DNA of 64,000 nucleotides from Psilocybe azurescens (GCA_023853785.1 JAJIRX010000510.1:248001-312000); one strand, 5' to 3'. Positions 13,501-24,920 are shown, counted from the first letter of the stretch. Numbers and translations are program-made. Notes: generated by a model not told the origin, from the letters alone.

Positions 13501-13767
13501 GCCGGCAACGCAGAAACGAACGCAACAAGCAGCAGCGGCTCGCCACCAGATATCAGTACCGCCGCCGGAAGCTTCGTCACTGCGCCCGCGACGCTCGACA
13601 CGGACAGTGCGACGCTAAGCAACGCGTCGCAGCTTACGATCGGCGCGGATGGGAGCTGGGGCTCGTCCGCTGTTCGCAGACATCGCGCAAGCGTTGCTGG
13701 TGGTCCGATGGTGGACAGGCCTGCTGACGATATGGGCGCGTCTGGGCCGACGTGGCATATAATGTGA
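9066..13767 (+). CDS. Unrecognised multi-pass membrane protein with long disordered and acidic regions
   Basis: The start is ATG 9066, after which residues 1-~240 are Ser/Pro/Thr-rich and disordered. Hydrophobic helices follow at ~9815-9905 (WMKLYFYLWPFLVFYHIPL), after intron 9911-9981 (NVTLFFTKNWALGAAAYIAC), after intron 10134-10272 (LPIFLSSAGFNLAAM), then more after a charged loop (VALLLPRAALCLALLFAFSA) up to intron 11066-11135. The C-terminal half is cytosolic-looking low-complexity sequence with a run of about 35 Asp/Glu residues (~12015-12115). Near 12296-12436 the frame changes (candidate intron 12296-12395). At 13423-13426 one extra C in CCCC keeps one frame to the TGA at 13765-13767. 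The N-terminal half resembles conserved agaricomycete hypothetical proteins; I cannot name a function. Confidence 0.75.
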
Positions 13768-14700
13768 TGATCTCGCGACGACTCTCTTCCATATTCCAAT
13801 CACGGAACGAATGATCTTTCTTTTGTTCGATCTTTGACTGTCGGTAATATTGTGGTTGATTTTGATTTGATGTTTCATGATTCTTCATGTTTTCTAACTT
13901 CGATGATTCAGGCTTCATTTTGTGCGCCCCGATGCCACTTTGTTTTTTCTTTTGCATCGTCTTTGTATTCAGACATTTTACTCGAAGTATTAAGTAGTAT
14001 ACTGCACACTTCTATGTGGTTTAGACCATTGCGACACCCTTTACGTATTGCATTTGCGACGCCTCATCCTATCCTTTTCACCCTTCTATTCTTCAATCCC
14101 TACTACCTCCTATCGTCTTCTATCGAACCTCCTACACGAATCACTTCCAGCTTTAAACTCCTTCCTCAACACTTCTCTTCCTATCCCTCTCCTACTATTC
14201 TACGTCTTTGGTTCTCGATTGCTAGGCCCCTTTCAACTATCCTCTTCATACGTCTTCACCTATCTGTCCGTTTACCCCTTGCTCTATCCTCTTCATACAT
14301 TCACCTACTGTCCTACTTCATACATTCTACACATCTGTTCCATATATCCCTTCATCTATCCGTCCATCTATCCCCTTCATCTAACTTCATCTTATCCTCT
14401 TCACCTATTCTCCTAATTACTAATCCAGGATTCACCTGTTGTTTTATTCACCAGTACATAGTCATGATTCATGATTCAGAAAATTAGTTTCTCTACTACA
14501 TTCAACGCTGCATTCATGCCATTTTATACCGTTCATGTCCTTTCCATGATTATTTCTACCAATTAGATTACTATTACCATTACTCTTTTGTTCGTGTGCC
14601 AACCTGAGTGCTGTTTGACGTCGTTTGATAATGATGAACTTCAATAACATGAATGTCCTGGTTTTCTTTCAGTGATTGTATTCTACGCTGTGGTCTAATG
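13768..14700. other. Intergenic, with a long C/T-rich tract
   Basis: About 14040-14420 is strongly pyrimidine-biased on the plus strand, made of irregular TCCT/TTCA/CTAT motifs without a fixed period. The long ORF through it (13834-14487) encodes Ser/Leu/Pro/Tyr low-complexity sequence and is not a credible protein. The position suggests the 3' flank of the preceding gene. Confidence 0.45.
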
Positions 14701-15027
14701 GCCCCATAACATTTTAAAATCTCCTAAGCCAACTCGGTTTGCCATTCAGGGTCATTAAAAGAGCAGGTCAAACCTCAATGAGGCGTACCTCCGACATGTA
14801 GCGATATACTACACTAGGAGCTTCCCTGATATCACCGTAACTTAAATAGACCAGGAGACAGTCCTTGAAATGTTGGCGCAAAAGTATTCTCCGGGGCCAG
14901 TAGAATGCTCTCTTGATTGGGGACAACCCAAAAAAGGTTGTGAGTTAGAGCCCGTCAATAGGCCACTAGTAGAACCAGTGTCGCGAAAGATCACGATCCG
15001 ATAATCATCCTGACCGAAACGAATCAA
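14701..15027 (-). pseudogene. HNH-family C-terminal fragment (copy 2), cut off at the palindrome edge
   Basis: The DNA is clearly homologous to the 3' part of copy 1 (2280-2590): QDDYRIVIFRD, LLTGSNSQPF, TGPGEYF, then LRQHFKDCLLVYL in a second frame, and NDPEWQTELA at the end. Everything upstream of QDDYRIV is missing, because at 15013 the sequence becomes the left arm of the large inverted repeat. It has frame breaks in T-runs and an in-frame stop (TAG) where copy 1 has a Gly codon. It is a truncated, non-functional remnant. Confidence 0.75.
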
Positions 15028-15551
15028 ACAACTGAATATTTGATAGAGTGTTGGGCATGCACAAATTCATTTCTACGAAGACGGTGTCGAGTCAGATTTT
15101 TTGAGGAACGAACTTGAGGTATCACCCAAATCATGAGGCTACGAAATTGTTAGCTATTTACTGATCGAAATTCGAGACTGCACGGTCGCAGGGCCTAAAA
15201 AGGTATCAATATTTCCACTATCCGGTGTGTATCAACGCCAAGCCCCTTTTCCAATAACAGATGTGAATTGAGAAACGCACAAAAAAAAGAGAAAGGCGCA
15301 AGTGCTCAAGTTTTAAACACAATCACAACATATAAAAAACTCACACAAAGCCATTGATAAGGAAGCGACGGATCCACGCCCAGCGCCTCTTGCACATGCA
15401 CAATCCTGAACTCTGTCATCAACGAGACGAGATGTCCATAGCAATACACGAAAACATCATATTGGAGGTATATATAGTACACATAAAAACATAGACTTGA
15501 TATTCAAGATGATTAAATTTGAAAATCTTGAAGGCGCGCGTGCCGCGTCAC

Positions 15552-17093
15552 CTAAGCAAGGCACCAAAGTGTAGAAATGGCCCTATTCCACAACGATCGC
15601 GTGCGCCTACGATGATCTCGATTCTCCTCGCCTGTAGTATCCACCTCATCTTCGTTTCTTACATGTGCACATGCTACATTATCATCGGTATAAGAAGGAT
15701 GCTGCGACAACCTCGAAGCGGGACCTGGCACCAGCTTCCACCCGTGGTCTATGAATTCGCCGCGAGGCGTTATCATATATGGGAGTGGCCTAGAGAATCC
15801 CACCGGCGACGTGCTACGCGTCGTGTCTGCTAGGATGGCGCGCTCGAATCCTGTCCTGATTTAGAGCTCTTGGACAAACGATAACCACGACGACATACCA
15901 GGGGTGTTGTCGCCTCGTTCTTTTGAATCGAGGGATTCAGATGTTTGAGTGGTAGCGTGAGACATGGAGGGTCTGGCACTCGCTGAATTTCCGGTCCTTT
16001 CAGTGCGAACAGAAGGAGACGAGGGAGCAGTGTCTGTGCTAGAGTTTCTGTGGATGTCAATACCGGAGGATGGGGACGGCACTGTCGCGGGGTCTTTCGA
16101 TCGGATGAGCCAAGGAAGAGTCCTATTCCAGTAGTCAGACATACCAACGTGAGTTGTGCGCTCCTTGTACTTCTGTTCCTCCTCCTGACCATGCACTGGG
16201 GCGACTGAGCCATGATTATCTGCGGCTCTGTGGTCGCACATATCCTCCGCCTGTACGCCAGATGCTGATTGCACGATTAATAAAAGTGGGGTTCAGCATA
16301 GAGACAAAATGGAGTTGTTACTTGGTTGGTCTCTGGTGTTGCTCGCTCGTGAAAAGAAATTTTGTCCTTGTGGGTGTGGGGTTGAGGCGGGTGTCGTTCG
16401 GAGTGTGGTCTGAGGTGGATGGTGACCATAGAAGTGAGCGTCGCCCAATATAAAATTATTGTACACAATTTGCGGAGATCTGGGAAGCATTTGAGTATGG
16501 TCGTCCATCTTCCATGGGCGGGAGCGATATTAGGGAACCTGGTATGCAGGCAGGTCACAGAGGTTTAATGTCACCCAGCAAAAAAGAACCCAATTAACGG
16601 CACGTGAGGGATGCAATGTCATCCAGGAAATCCCAAAATCCCATGCTATAATCCCACGAAAAAGCATCCAAGAGGTGAGATAGCTCACCCCCATGAAAAA
16701 GTCCACAGCATAAGAGAGGTCCATAGGCAAGAGAGTAAACCAAAGAAGATGATTGGGACGCCAGAGAGCGAGAATGGTACCATCCTATATGAGTTGAAAG
16801 AAAAGAACGAGCGATCAGTCGGAAAAGTCTTGCATTGACGGCGGATTGATAAACGTACTCTTCAGTTGGGAATACCTAAAGTCAACATAATAAATACGAG
16901 GCAAAGGACTGTCGTCCCGACATGTCACACTGCGTATCTGCACTCGAAGCATCATTGTGATAATGGATATTTGGCTGCAGAAAACAGCCGAAAAGAGGGC
17001 AGATAGACGTCTGAAGAGGTGTGGAATTGTGAAAGAAATGACAGTGAGAGGTAGGCGAAAGACGAACCCAATCCCCATCATATGGAACCTCAC
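15552..17093 (-). CDS. Mirrored unrecognised membrane-protein-like gene, left arm copy
   Basis: This is the reverse-complement copy of the gene described for the right arm (19352-20891). Reading outward it shows hydrophobic exons followed by a hydrophilic Ser/Thr/Pro-rich tail ending in WNRAISTLWCLA. It differs from the right copy by single-base and homopolymer changes only in the last ~350 bp of coding sequence (for example DEVDTTGEEN here, DEVDTTSEEN in the right copy). One homopolymer difference near 15930 changes the reading around SESLDSK. I do not recognise the family. Exon boundaries are only partly clear, so the coordinates mark the coding-like span and not a finished model. Confidence 0.35.
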
Positions 17094-17469
17094 TATCCCC
17101 CACCTTCCAGTACCAGCCTACCTACATCAGAAGATCCCCGACAATTCAATGCGAAAGTCGACAAGTAGCATGACTCAAACGTTGTGCATCGGCCTTCGAG
17201 CGGAGCGAACATTTCGATTGTTGAGTCACTGGGGAATGTTATAGAATGGGCAATGGTCGATATGAAGGAATGAGACACAATCATAACTGAACGAATGTTG
17301 GTGGAAAAGAAAGATGCATTGAAGTCGTGAAACATTCAGTCGTTCGACTGGTTCCCACAACCTGGGGTGAAGGGGACAATGAGGTTTCCTAGGTTCGTTC
17401 CAAGCTACCGTTCTGCTTGGTGCTTCTTTGTGCAAAACAAACAAATCCGCTTTTGGACGTTTTATTTTA

Positions 17470-17537
17470 GTGATGGTGACCGTTTTGGGCTGCGAACAAT
17501 ACTTGAGTTGTGCTCAGCCCAAAACGGTTGCTATCAC
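17470..17537. repeat. Short hairpin inside the palindrome arm
   Basis: gtgatggtgaccgttttggg and, after a 22-nt loop, its imperfect reverse complement ending in ggttgctatcac form a ~23-bp stem. The same structure occurs in the right arm at ~18908-18975. It could be the fused ends of an older mobile element. Confidence 0.6.
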
Positions 17538-17570
17538 ATAAAAATAATCATGGCCGCCGTATCCGTATTA

Positions 17571-17796
17571 AAAGCTCCTAGAGAGCGAGTTACTTTTTAA
17601 AACTTTCACCGAGGACATTAATCCTGGAAAATATAGTTAGCATTTATTGAAATTTTTAGTGTCTCATGTAAGTGCAAACTGGCAATAAGCATACAATCAG
17701 TGGGCGATGAGAGGGCAATCAGCACGGGCGATCAGTGGGCAAATACTTACAACCGTCTTGAGTTTTTAAAAAGTAACTCGCTCTCTAGGGAGCTTT
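17571..17796. mobile_element. MITE in the left palindrome arm
   Basis: This 226-bp AT-rich element is bounded by inverted repeats of ~33 bp (AAAGCTCCTAGAGAGCGAGT... and its complement ending ...CTCTAGGGAGCTTT). It has no coding capacity. No convincing target-site duplication is visible. Its mirror copy sits at 18649-18874. Confidence 0.7.
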
Positions 17797-18648
17797 ATTT
17801 TTAAACTTACAATTGGAATTACTGTGACCGATGATACTGGTCTGGTATGATCTAAAAATACTAATGCAGCCCAAAGACATGTTAATTGTTATTATTGTCA
17901 GGTCCTTTATTGCGAAGTCGAACAATAAAAATCAGATTTTTAAAAGCAGGCGATTAACCGAAAATCTCTTCAATCCGGGACAAAATTTCCGTAACTAAGT
18001 GAACATGACAAAAACAATACAGTACAACAACAGTGAATAAGATCTAAATAATAAAAGGTCGACCTTCAGTGAGATTTTTGTTTATCTGTACTTCTACAAA
18101 AAACAATTGCTGAAAACGACATTATCAGTATGAAACCCCGAAGTGTATGTTGTTTTACAGATGCATTATGACTCACCTTGATATGGAAAGCAGGACTCCC
18201 ACGGATGCGGATGTTATTATTCAGTTTTAAAACGCCCGCATCCGTGGGAGTCCTGCTTTCCATATCAAGGTGAGTCATAATGCATCTGTAAAACAACATA
18301 CACTTCGGGGTTTCATACTGATAATGTCGTTTTCAGCAATTGTTTTTTGTAGAAGTACAGATAAACAAAAATCTCACTGAAGGTCGACCTTTATTATTTA
18401 GATCTTATTCACTGTTGTTGTACTGTATTGTTTTTGTCATGTTCACTTAGTTACGGAAATTTTGTCCCGGATTGAAGAGATTTTCGGTTAATCGCCTGCT
18501 TTTAAAAATCTGATTTTTATTGTTCGACTTCGCAATAAAGGACCTGACAATAATAACAATTAACATGTCTTTGGGCTGCATTAGTATTTTTAGATCATAC
18601 CAGACCAGTATCATCGGTCACAGTAATTCCAATTGTAAGTTTAAAAAT

Positions 18649-18874
18649 AAAGCTCCCTAGAGAGCGAGTTACTTTTTAAAAACTCAAGACGGTTGTAAGT
18701 ATTTGCCCACTGATCGCCCGTGCTGATTGCCCTCTCATCGCCCACTGATTGTATGCTTATTGCCAGTTTGCACTTACATGAGACACTAAAAATTTCAATA
18801 AATGCTAACTATATTTTCCAGGATTAATGTCCTCGGTGAAAGTTTTAAAAAGTAACTCGCTCTCTAGGAGCTTT
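18649..18874. mobile_element. MITE in the right palindrome arm (mirror copy)
   Basis: This is the exact mirror of 17571-17796, with the same ~33-bp terminal inverted repeats. Because both arms carry it at the same mirrored position, the insertion predates formation of the palindrome or was copied by gene conversion. Confidence 0.7.
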
Positions 18875-19351
18875 TAATACGGATACGGCGGCCATGATTA
18901 TTTTTATGTGATAGCAACCGTTTTGGGCTGAGCACAACTCAAGTATTGTTCGCAGCCCAAAACGGTCACCATCACTAAAATAAAACGTCCAAAAGCGGAT
19001 TTGTTTGTTTTGCACAAAGAAGCACCAAGCAGAACGGTAGCTTGGAACGAACCTAGGAAACCTCATTGTCCCCTTCACCCCAGGTTGTGGGAACCAGTCG
19101 AACGACTGAATGTTTCACGACTTCAATGCATCTTTCTTTTCCACCAACATTCGTTCAGTTATGATTGTGTCTCATTCCTTCATATCGACCATTGCCCATT
19201 CTATAACATTCCCCAGTGACTCAACAATCGAAATGTTCGCTCCGCTCGAAGGCCGATGCACAACGTTTGAGTCATGCTACTTGTCGACTTTCGCATTGAA
19301 TTGTCGGGGATCTTCTGATGTAGGTAGGCTGGTACTGGAAGGTGGGGGATA

Positions 19352-20891
19352 GTGAGGTTCCATATGATGGGGATTGGGTTCGTCTTTCGCCTACCTCTCA
19401 CTGTCATTTCTTTCACAATTCCACACCTCTTCAGACGTCTATCTGCCCTCTTTTCGGCTGTTTTCTGCAGCCAAATATCCATTATCACAATGATGCTTCG
19501 AGTGCAGATACGCAGTGTGACATGTCGGGACGACAGTCCTTTGCCTCGTATTTATTATGTTGACTTTAGGTATTCCCAACTGAAGAGTACGTTTATCAAT
19601 CCGCCGTCAATGCAAGACTTTTCCGACTGATCGCTCGTTCTTTTCTTTCAACTCATATAGGATGGTACCATTCTCGCTCTCTGGCGTCCCAATCATCTTC
19701 TTTGGTTTACTCTCTTGCCTATGGACCTCTCTTATGCTGTGGACTTTTTCATGGGGGTGAGCTATCTCACCTCTTGGATGCTTTTTCGTGGGATTATAGC
19801 ATGGGATTTTGGGATTTCCTGGATGACATTGCATCCCTCACGTGCCGTTAATTGGGTTCTTTTTTGCTGGGTGACATTAAACCTCTGTGACCTGCCTGCA
19901 TACCAGGTTCCCTAATATCGCTCCCGCCCATGGAAGATGGACGACCATACTCAAATGCTTCCCAGATCTCCGCAAATTGTGTACAATAATTTTATATTGG
20001 GCGACGCTCACTTCTATGGTCACCATCCACCTCAGACCACACTCCGAACGACACCCGCCTCAACCCCACACCCACAAGGACAAAATTTCTTTTCACGAGC
20101 GAGCAACACCAGAGACCAACCAAGTAACAACTCCATTTTGTCTCTATGCTGAACCCCACTTTTATTAATCGTGCAATCAGCATCTGGCGTACAGGCGGAG
20201 GATATGTGCGACCACAGAGCCGCAGATAATCATGGCTCAGTCGCCCCAGTGCATGGTCAGGAGGAGGAACAGAAGTACAAGGAGCGCACAACTCACGTTG
20301 GTATGTCTGACTACTGGAATAGGACTCTTCCTTGGCTCATCCGATCGAAAGACCCCGCGACAGTGCCGTCCCCATCCTCCGGTATTGACATCCACAGAAA
20401 CTCTAGCACAGACACTGCTCCCTCGTCTCCTTCTGTTCGCACTGAAAGGACCGGAAATTCAGCGAGTGCCAGACCCTCCATGTCTCACGCTACCACTCAA
20501 ACATCTGAATCCCTCGATTCAAAGAACGAGGCGACAACACCCTGGTATGTCGTCGTGGTTATCGTTTGTCCAAGAGCTCTAAATCAGGACAGGATTCGAG
20601 CGCGCCATCCTAGCAGACACGGCGCGTAGCACATCGCCGGTGGGAGTCTCTAGGCCACTCCCATATATGATAACGCCTCGCGGCGAATTCATAGACCACG
20701 GGTGGAAGCTGGTGCCAGGTCCCGCTTCGAGGTTGTCGCAGCATCCTTCTTATTCCGATGATAATGTAGCATGTGCACATGTAGGAAACGAAGATGAGGT
20801 GGATACTACAAGCGAGGAGAATCGAGATCATCGTAGGCGCACGCGATCGTTGTGGAATAGGGCCATTTCTACACTTTGGTGCCTTGCTTAG
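19352..20891 (+). CDS. Mirrored unrecognised membrane-protein-like gene, right arm copy
   Basis: Several consecutive plus-strand segments look coding and hydrophobic: LPLTVISFTIPHLFRRL with SALFSAVFCSQISIITMML (19400-19500), MVPFSLSGVPIIFFGLLSCL (from 19662), and LCTIILYWATLTSMVTIHL (~19975). Plausible short introns separate them (GTACGT at 19587 to CATATAG at 19660; GTGAGC at 19757 to TTATAG at ~19799; an intron ending CATACCAG at ~19909). A Ser/Thr-rich hydrophilic tail follows (20171-20530), then MITPRGEFIDHGWKLVPGP to a TAG at 20889. Several transmembrane helices plus a cytosolic tail would suit a receptor or transporter, but I recognise no family. Exon phases do not all agree, so homopolymer errors or decay are possible. 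Confidence 0.4.
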
Positions 20892-21427
20892 GTGACGCGG
20901 CACGCGCGCCTTCAAGATTTCAAATTTAATCATCTTGAATATCAAGTCTATGTTTTTGTATGTACTATATATACCTCCATTATGATGTTTTCGTGTATTG
21001 CTATGGACATCTCGTCTCGTTGATGACAGAGTTCGGCATTGTGCATGTGCAAGAGGTGCTGGGTGTGGATCCGTCGCTTCCTTATCAATGGCTTTGTGTG
21101 AATTTTTATATGTTGTGATTGTGTTTAAAACTTGAGCACTTGCGCCTTTCTCTTTTTTTTTTTTGTGCGTTTCTCAATTCACATCTGTTATTGAAAAAGG
21201 GCTTGGCGCTGATACGCACCGATAGTGGAAATATTGATACCTTTTTGGGCCCTGCGACCGTGCAGTCTCGAATTTCGATCAGTAAATAGCTAACAATTTC
21301 GTAGCCCCATGATTTGGGTGATACCTCAAGTTCGTTCCTCAAAAATCTGACTCGACACGGTCTGTAGAAATGAATTTGTGCATGCCCAACACTCTATCAA
21401 ATATTCAGTTGTTTGATTCGTTTCGGT

Positions 21428-22312
21428 GTGTTTATTTACTTTAGCCTTGTGCATTTTAAACTCGGCACGCATAAGCAACACAGACCATTCGTTTCTTCTT
21501 TCGAGTGCATGGCATTTTGTATTTTCGGAAAATTAGCTCAGATAAACATCGAATCCGAATGGCGCCGAGTGTGGGCTTGCATAAGTAGCATTTACTCTGG
21601 TGATGCCCCAAATCGCAGCTGGTAATGAAAAATTGAATTCAAGTCTAGCTTTTACATTTTGTACCTAGCATCGAGACCAAGTCAGAGCTGACTAACATCA
21701 CAAATGATATGGAATCCACTAGATATAACGATCAGGAGAAAATTGTTTATTTGGCATCCCAAAATATTCGTGAGCCCATGTAGACATCTAAGTTAGATTG
21801 AATCACCTATTGAAATAACTGGACTCTTGATCCTTTGGTCATTCTTCCCTTCCTTTGAATCCTGCGATAAACAAACTGGACATTATTAGCCCATGTGTTC
21901 AGCCACCGTCAACGATCCTCAGATGATCAAGCTGCACGACGTTATATTGTCATACTGTCATTGTTCATTGTTATATTAAAATGTTGTCTGCTTTATCGTG
22001 TATCATGTAAATGTATAGATTATCACAAATTTTCAACTGAAACCATATTAGACTGTCAAGTATCGGCTTGGTGTTGTGTCCGAACTTCAAGGTCGAGGGT
22101 TACACCATGGAAGCAACAACGAGAATACCAATAAAAGATTGCCAATTGATTGCCGTCTATGATATACAGTGAAACATCGTTCTATACTAGCGGACTTCCT
22201 GTGACTTGAAACCTCCACTGAGGTTTCCATATTCCATCTGAGAATATGCACACACCTCACATTGTCCTCTACATCGATTATCCACAAATACCAGGTATAG
22301 TACACCGTCCAG
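21428..22312. other. Flank of the palindrome, no gene seen
   Basis: AT-rich sequence with only short ORFs and no visible continuation of the HNH fragment that flanks the other side of the palindrome. Confidence 0.4.
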
Positions 22313-22720
22313 ATGATAAGAGACGCCCCTGTTTACAAACCCGCTGCAACAGCAGAAAAGGAGCACGCCAGAAGTGGGTGTAGGTGTAGCCAGTTACGAT
22401 CCCAGAATAAACTCTGCCGCCTCAGCGGGACGCCCCGATCCCCTTACAGCTGCGACGTACTAGGACCCCCTTCCAATGACTCACCAGCAACCCTCTACTG
22501 TTTCTGGGAATCTCATACTACATCAGAAGTTAACATAATTCTGGGCTCAACGCCCTCAAATATCCCGCTTTCATCAAGTTATTCCTTGCCAATGTCCCAA
22601 TCCACACCTTCTACTAGCTATATTCCCGTTCATGTCCTTTCTGAAAAGTATCACAGACTTAAGCCGAGACACCTTTTGGATGCCTCATCAAGACCATCTT
22701 ATAGGAGGTGCGCTCAGTGA
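22313..22720 (+). pseudogene. HNH-family N-terminal-like fragment
   Basis: The ORF end (STSYIPVHVLSEKYHRLKPR) matches the N-terminal block of HNH copy 1 (STYQPVHLLSEKSRRLGRDT at ~3540). No HNH core follows on this strand. The next family blocks nearby lie on the opposite strand, so this looks like a displaced fragment, with rearrangement around it. Confidence 0.4.
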
Positions 22721-23014
22721 CCAATCGCAAGTTGGTTCCTTTTTGCTGACGTAGGCTTTCAGGATTGAATCAACGTGTAACACAGGTTACCACCGGCGAA
22801 AGATTACATGGGCGCTTATGTCTAGACCTTGCCCGTCGCCCGGAGTGGTATGCCTCAAACTTCTGGGAGTGGGGTTGAACACTTGAGGTTATATATGAAG
22901 AAGAGAACAGAATGTCTCTTCTGCTATTTTCATGGCCTAAACGGTAAATTAGCTACAAGAGCGACTTGAGCGTCCCGCAATTGCCGTGACCAGGATGATG
23001 GACGCGGGACGCAA

Positions 23015-24217
23015 TCAGGCAGAAGAGCCATCACCGCTGGCAGCTTCATCAATCCCCTCGGGCACGTCTTCATCACCAATTGGCCCAGCATCCGAGTCTG
23101 GGCGATATCGCGGAATCTCCATGCTTATCTCAGTATTCCAACGTGGGTCGTCGAATGGGAGTACTTCATCATTATCTCTTCCGGCAGATACAGCTCTTCC
23201 AAAGTTCGCCCTATGTCATTTTGGGAATAGTCTTTGGAGATATCGCTCCCGAGTAGATAAACATAGAGAGCGTGCACAAAGTGTGCACGAAGAAATAAAT
23301 CGCCTGGGCCGGTGAACGAAGCCGCGTTCTCTGGATGGCGAAAGTAGGCTTGAGGATTCCTGCCCGTCAGTAGCGCCCCTGCTGGCCCAATGTCACGGAA
23401 TATGACAATCCGATAATTGTCTTAATGCATAATTTGAATGTAAGGATTGGAAAAAGGAAAGGAATAGGACTAAAACTGACATCAACATTTATGCCGAACG
23501 CGTTGTCAAAAATACGTCCGTTAAATCCTTGTGAAGCAGAATCGTATTGGATGGTATGCATATTTTAGAAGTAATCATTGTACTGTCAGGATTTCTGAAC
23601 AATTTGTGGCTGCGTGCATGGTGTCAGAACTATAAAACTAAATAGGGATGTAATATAGACACGTACTGAGCTTGCAAGAGCCAGAGGAATGAGCCATACA
23701 TCGCCTACTTCTGCCTTACTTGAAGTTCCAGTAATCAGGCAACGGCCGCTATCACGACTCAACACAGGCCGCTCAATTTCGCTGTACATGTCAAGCTAAA
23801 GAGCGGAATGATATGAACTAGAAAAATAAGACAAAGCCAGTTGAAGAAGTACGCAAAGTAGCAATTCATCTTTTAAGGCTGTATATCGGGACTTTCGCAT
23901 CTCTTTTAATTTGTGAGAAGGATCGTGAACCTGATGTGTATTGGAAAGGATTAGGGCCGTTAATTCTTAATATATACGATTGAGTACCTCAGGATGATTG
24001 GGAAGATTATTCGCATACCCAAAACGTAAAAGCTGTAGTCTACAGAAGAGGATCCTTTGAGTCCCCTGGAATGTTTGGACCTGCCCGCTCTCGACCGTAG
24101 AGTAGAATTACATAGGTTTCTTTGACTATCACTGGATATAAACAAGCGGTTATTATCGATGAGGCGAGCCCATTTCTGCATCTTGGTGCCGTGTATAGGC
24201 GTTATACTCGGGTACAC
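23015..24217 (-). CDS. HNH-domain family protein, copy 3 (degenerate active site)
   Basis: Read right to left: a block ending VDYSFYVLG directly before a GTATGC donor at ~24017 (the same intron position as in copy 1), the core SRDSGRCLITGTSS...DVWLIP at ~23760-23690, SNTILLHKDLTDVF with NAFGINVD at ~23550-23480, AASFTGPGDLFLRAHFVHAL at ~23320, and FDDPRWNTEI near the end, closing with TGA at 23015-23017. Histidine is missing at both catalytic positions (VWLIP for AHIFP, KDLTD for SDVHS). At least two frame breaks are repaired by one base in a T-run. The start and first exon are unclear. Confidence 0.5.
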
Positions 24218-24920
24218 TGATTAAGGCCTGGAAAGGACATGAGTTTCCTTAGAACTCAGCATTTGTTGTGTTCAAACTTACCGCCTTAATAGAAGACGTT
24301 GACCATAAGGAAACCAAAAGAAAGTGTCGAGAAATACATGAAGGTGCAGAGGACATGAGAACGATTGGAAATGACCGAAGGCACTCAGGCTATTGTTGTG
24401 TTGGTACTCCTTCTCACGGTCACCAACTATGGCCTGAAATCAAGCGCCGTTGCTCGTGCATATGATAATATACATAGATGATTGTCTCTTTTTGAATCTT
24501 TTATTAGATGCCCTTCGGAGTGACGCTCCACAACGATGTGGCGGACAAAGCTTGAAGTGCGACTGTGGGGCCTGCCTCAATGAACTGGATCACGCTCGGG
24601 GTTGCCTTATTGAACCATTTGGAATGCGCCACATATTTAGATAACGAGTATTCAAGCGCTCGTAGTATCAGAGAAATCGACATGTAGTTGAATTCAAGTT
24701 GAACTTACACCCAAGAAAGATAGGGGCGCCTTGAGAATGAACGCATGGAGTGACATCATTGTGCTGACCTAATCTTAACGGGGGTAAGAACATATGGCTT
24801 AGGTTGACTTTAATTCCAAGACTCGCGTATGGTGACTGTCTCTGTTCTTCCGACCTCCTCCATTTCTCTCTCTAGATATCATACTCCCTCACTAATAACG
24901 ACCGTGCCCACGCCTTGGCT
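24218..24920. other. Intergenic, no gene seen
   Basis: Short ORFs only. The last ~80 bases (cttccgacctcctccatttc) are pyrimidine-rich and directly precede the gene that starts at 24921, consistent with its promoter and 5' leader. Confidence 0.4.

Larger units (their letters stand above)
15013..18210 (+). repeat. Left arm of a giant inverted repeat (palindrome)
   Basis: From accgaaac at 15013 to tgcgg at 18210, this arm is the reverse complement of 18236-21427. Any position x in the inner part pairs with about 36445 minus x, and ORFs in the two arms translate identically there. Within ~2.2 kb of the centre I found only homopolymer-length differences (for example AAAA against AAA near 18055). 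The outer ~900 bp carries base substitutions and small indels. The arm holds a MITE and a mirrored gene, annotated separately. Confidence 0.95.
18236..21427 (-). repeat. Right arm of the giant inverted repeat
   Basis: This mirrors 15013-18210. The spacer between the arms is only 25 nt (18211-18235), so a single strand could fold into a hairpin of more than 3 kb. The outer end matches the left arm through gtttcggt (21420-21427) and then diverges into unrelated sequence, whereas the left side continues as an HNH fragment. Confidence 0.95.

Noticed and set aside
13834..14487. 217-codon ORF downstream of the membrane-protein gene
   Set aside because: Translation is Ser/Leu/Pro/Tyr low complexity from a C/T-rich tract; no domain.
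18066..18299. ORF crossing the centre of the palindrome
   Set aside because: It reads from one arm into its own complement; coding is implausible and follows from the symmetry.
15013..21427. Palindrome as one transposon with 3.2-kb terminal repeats
   Set aside because: No target duplication at the outer ends, no transposase, and one edge is truncated HNH sequence.
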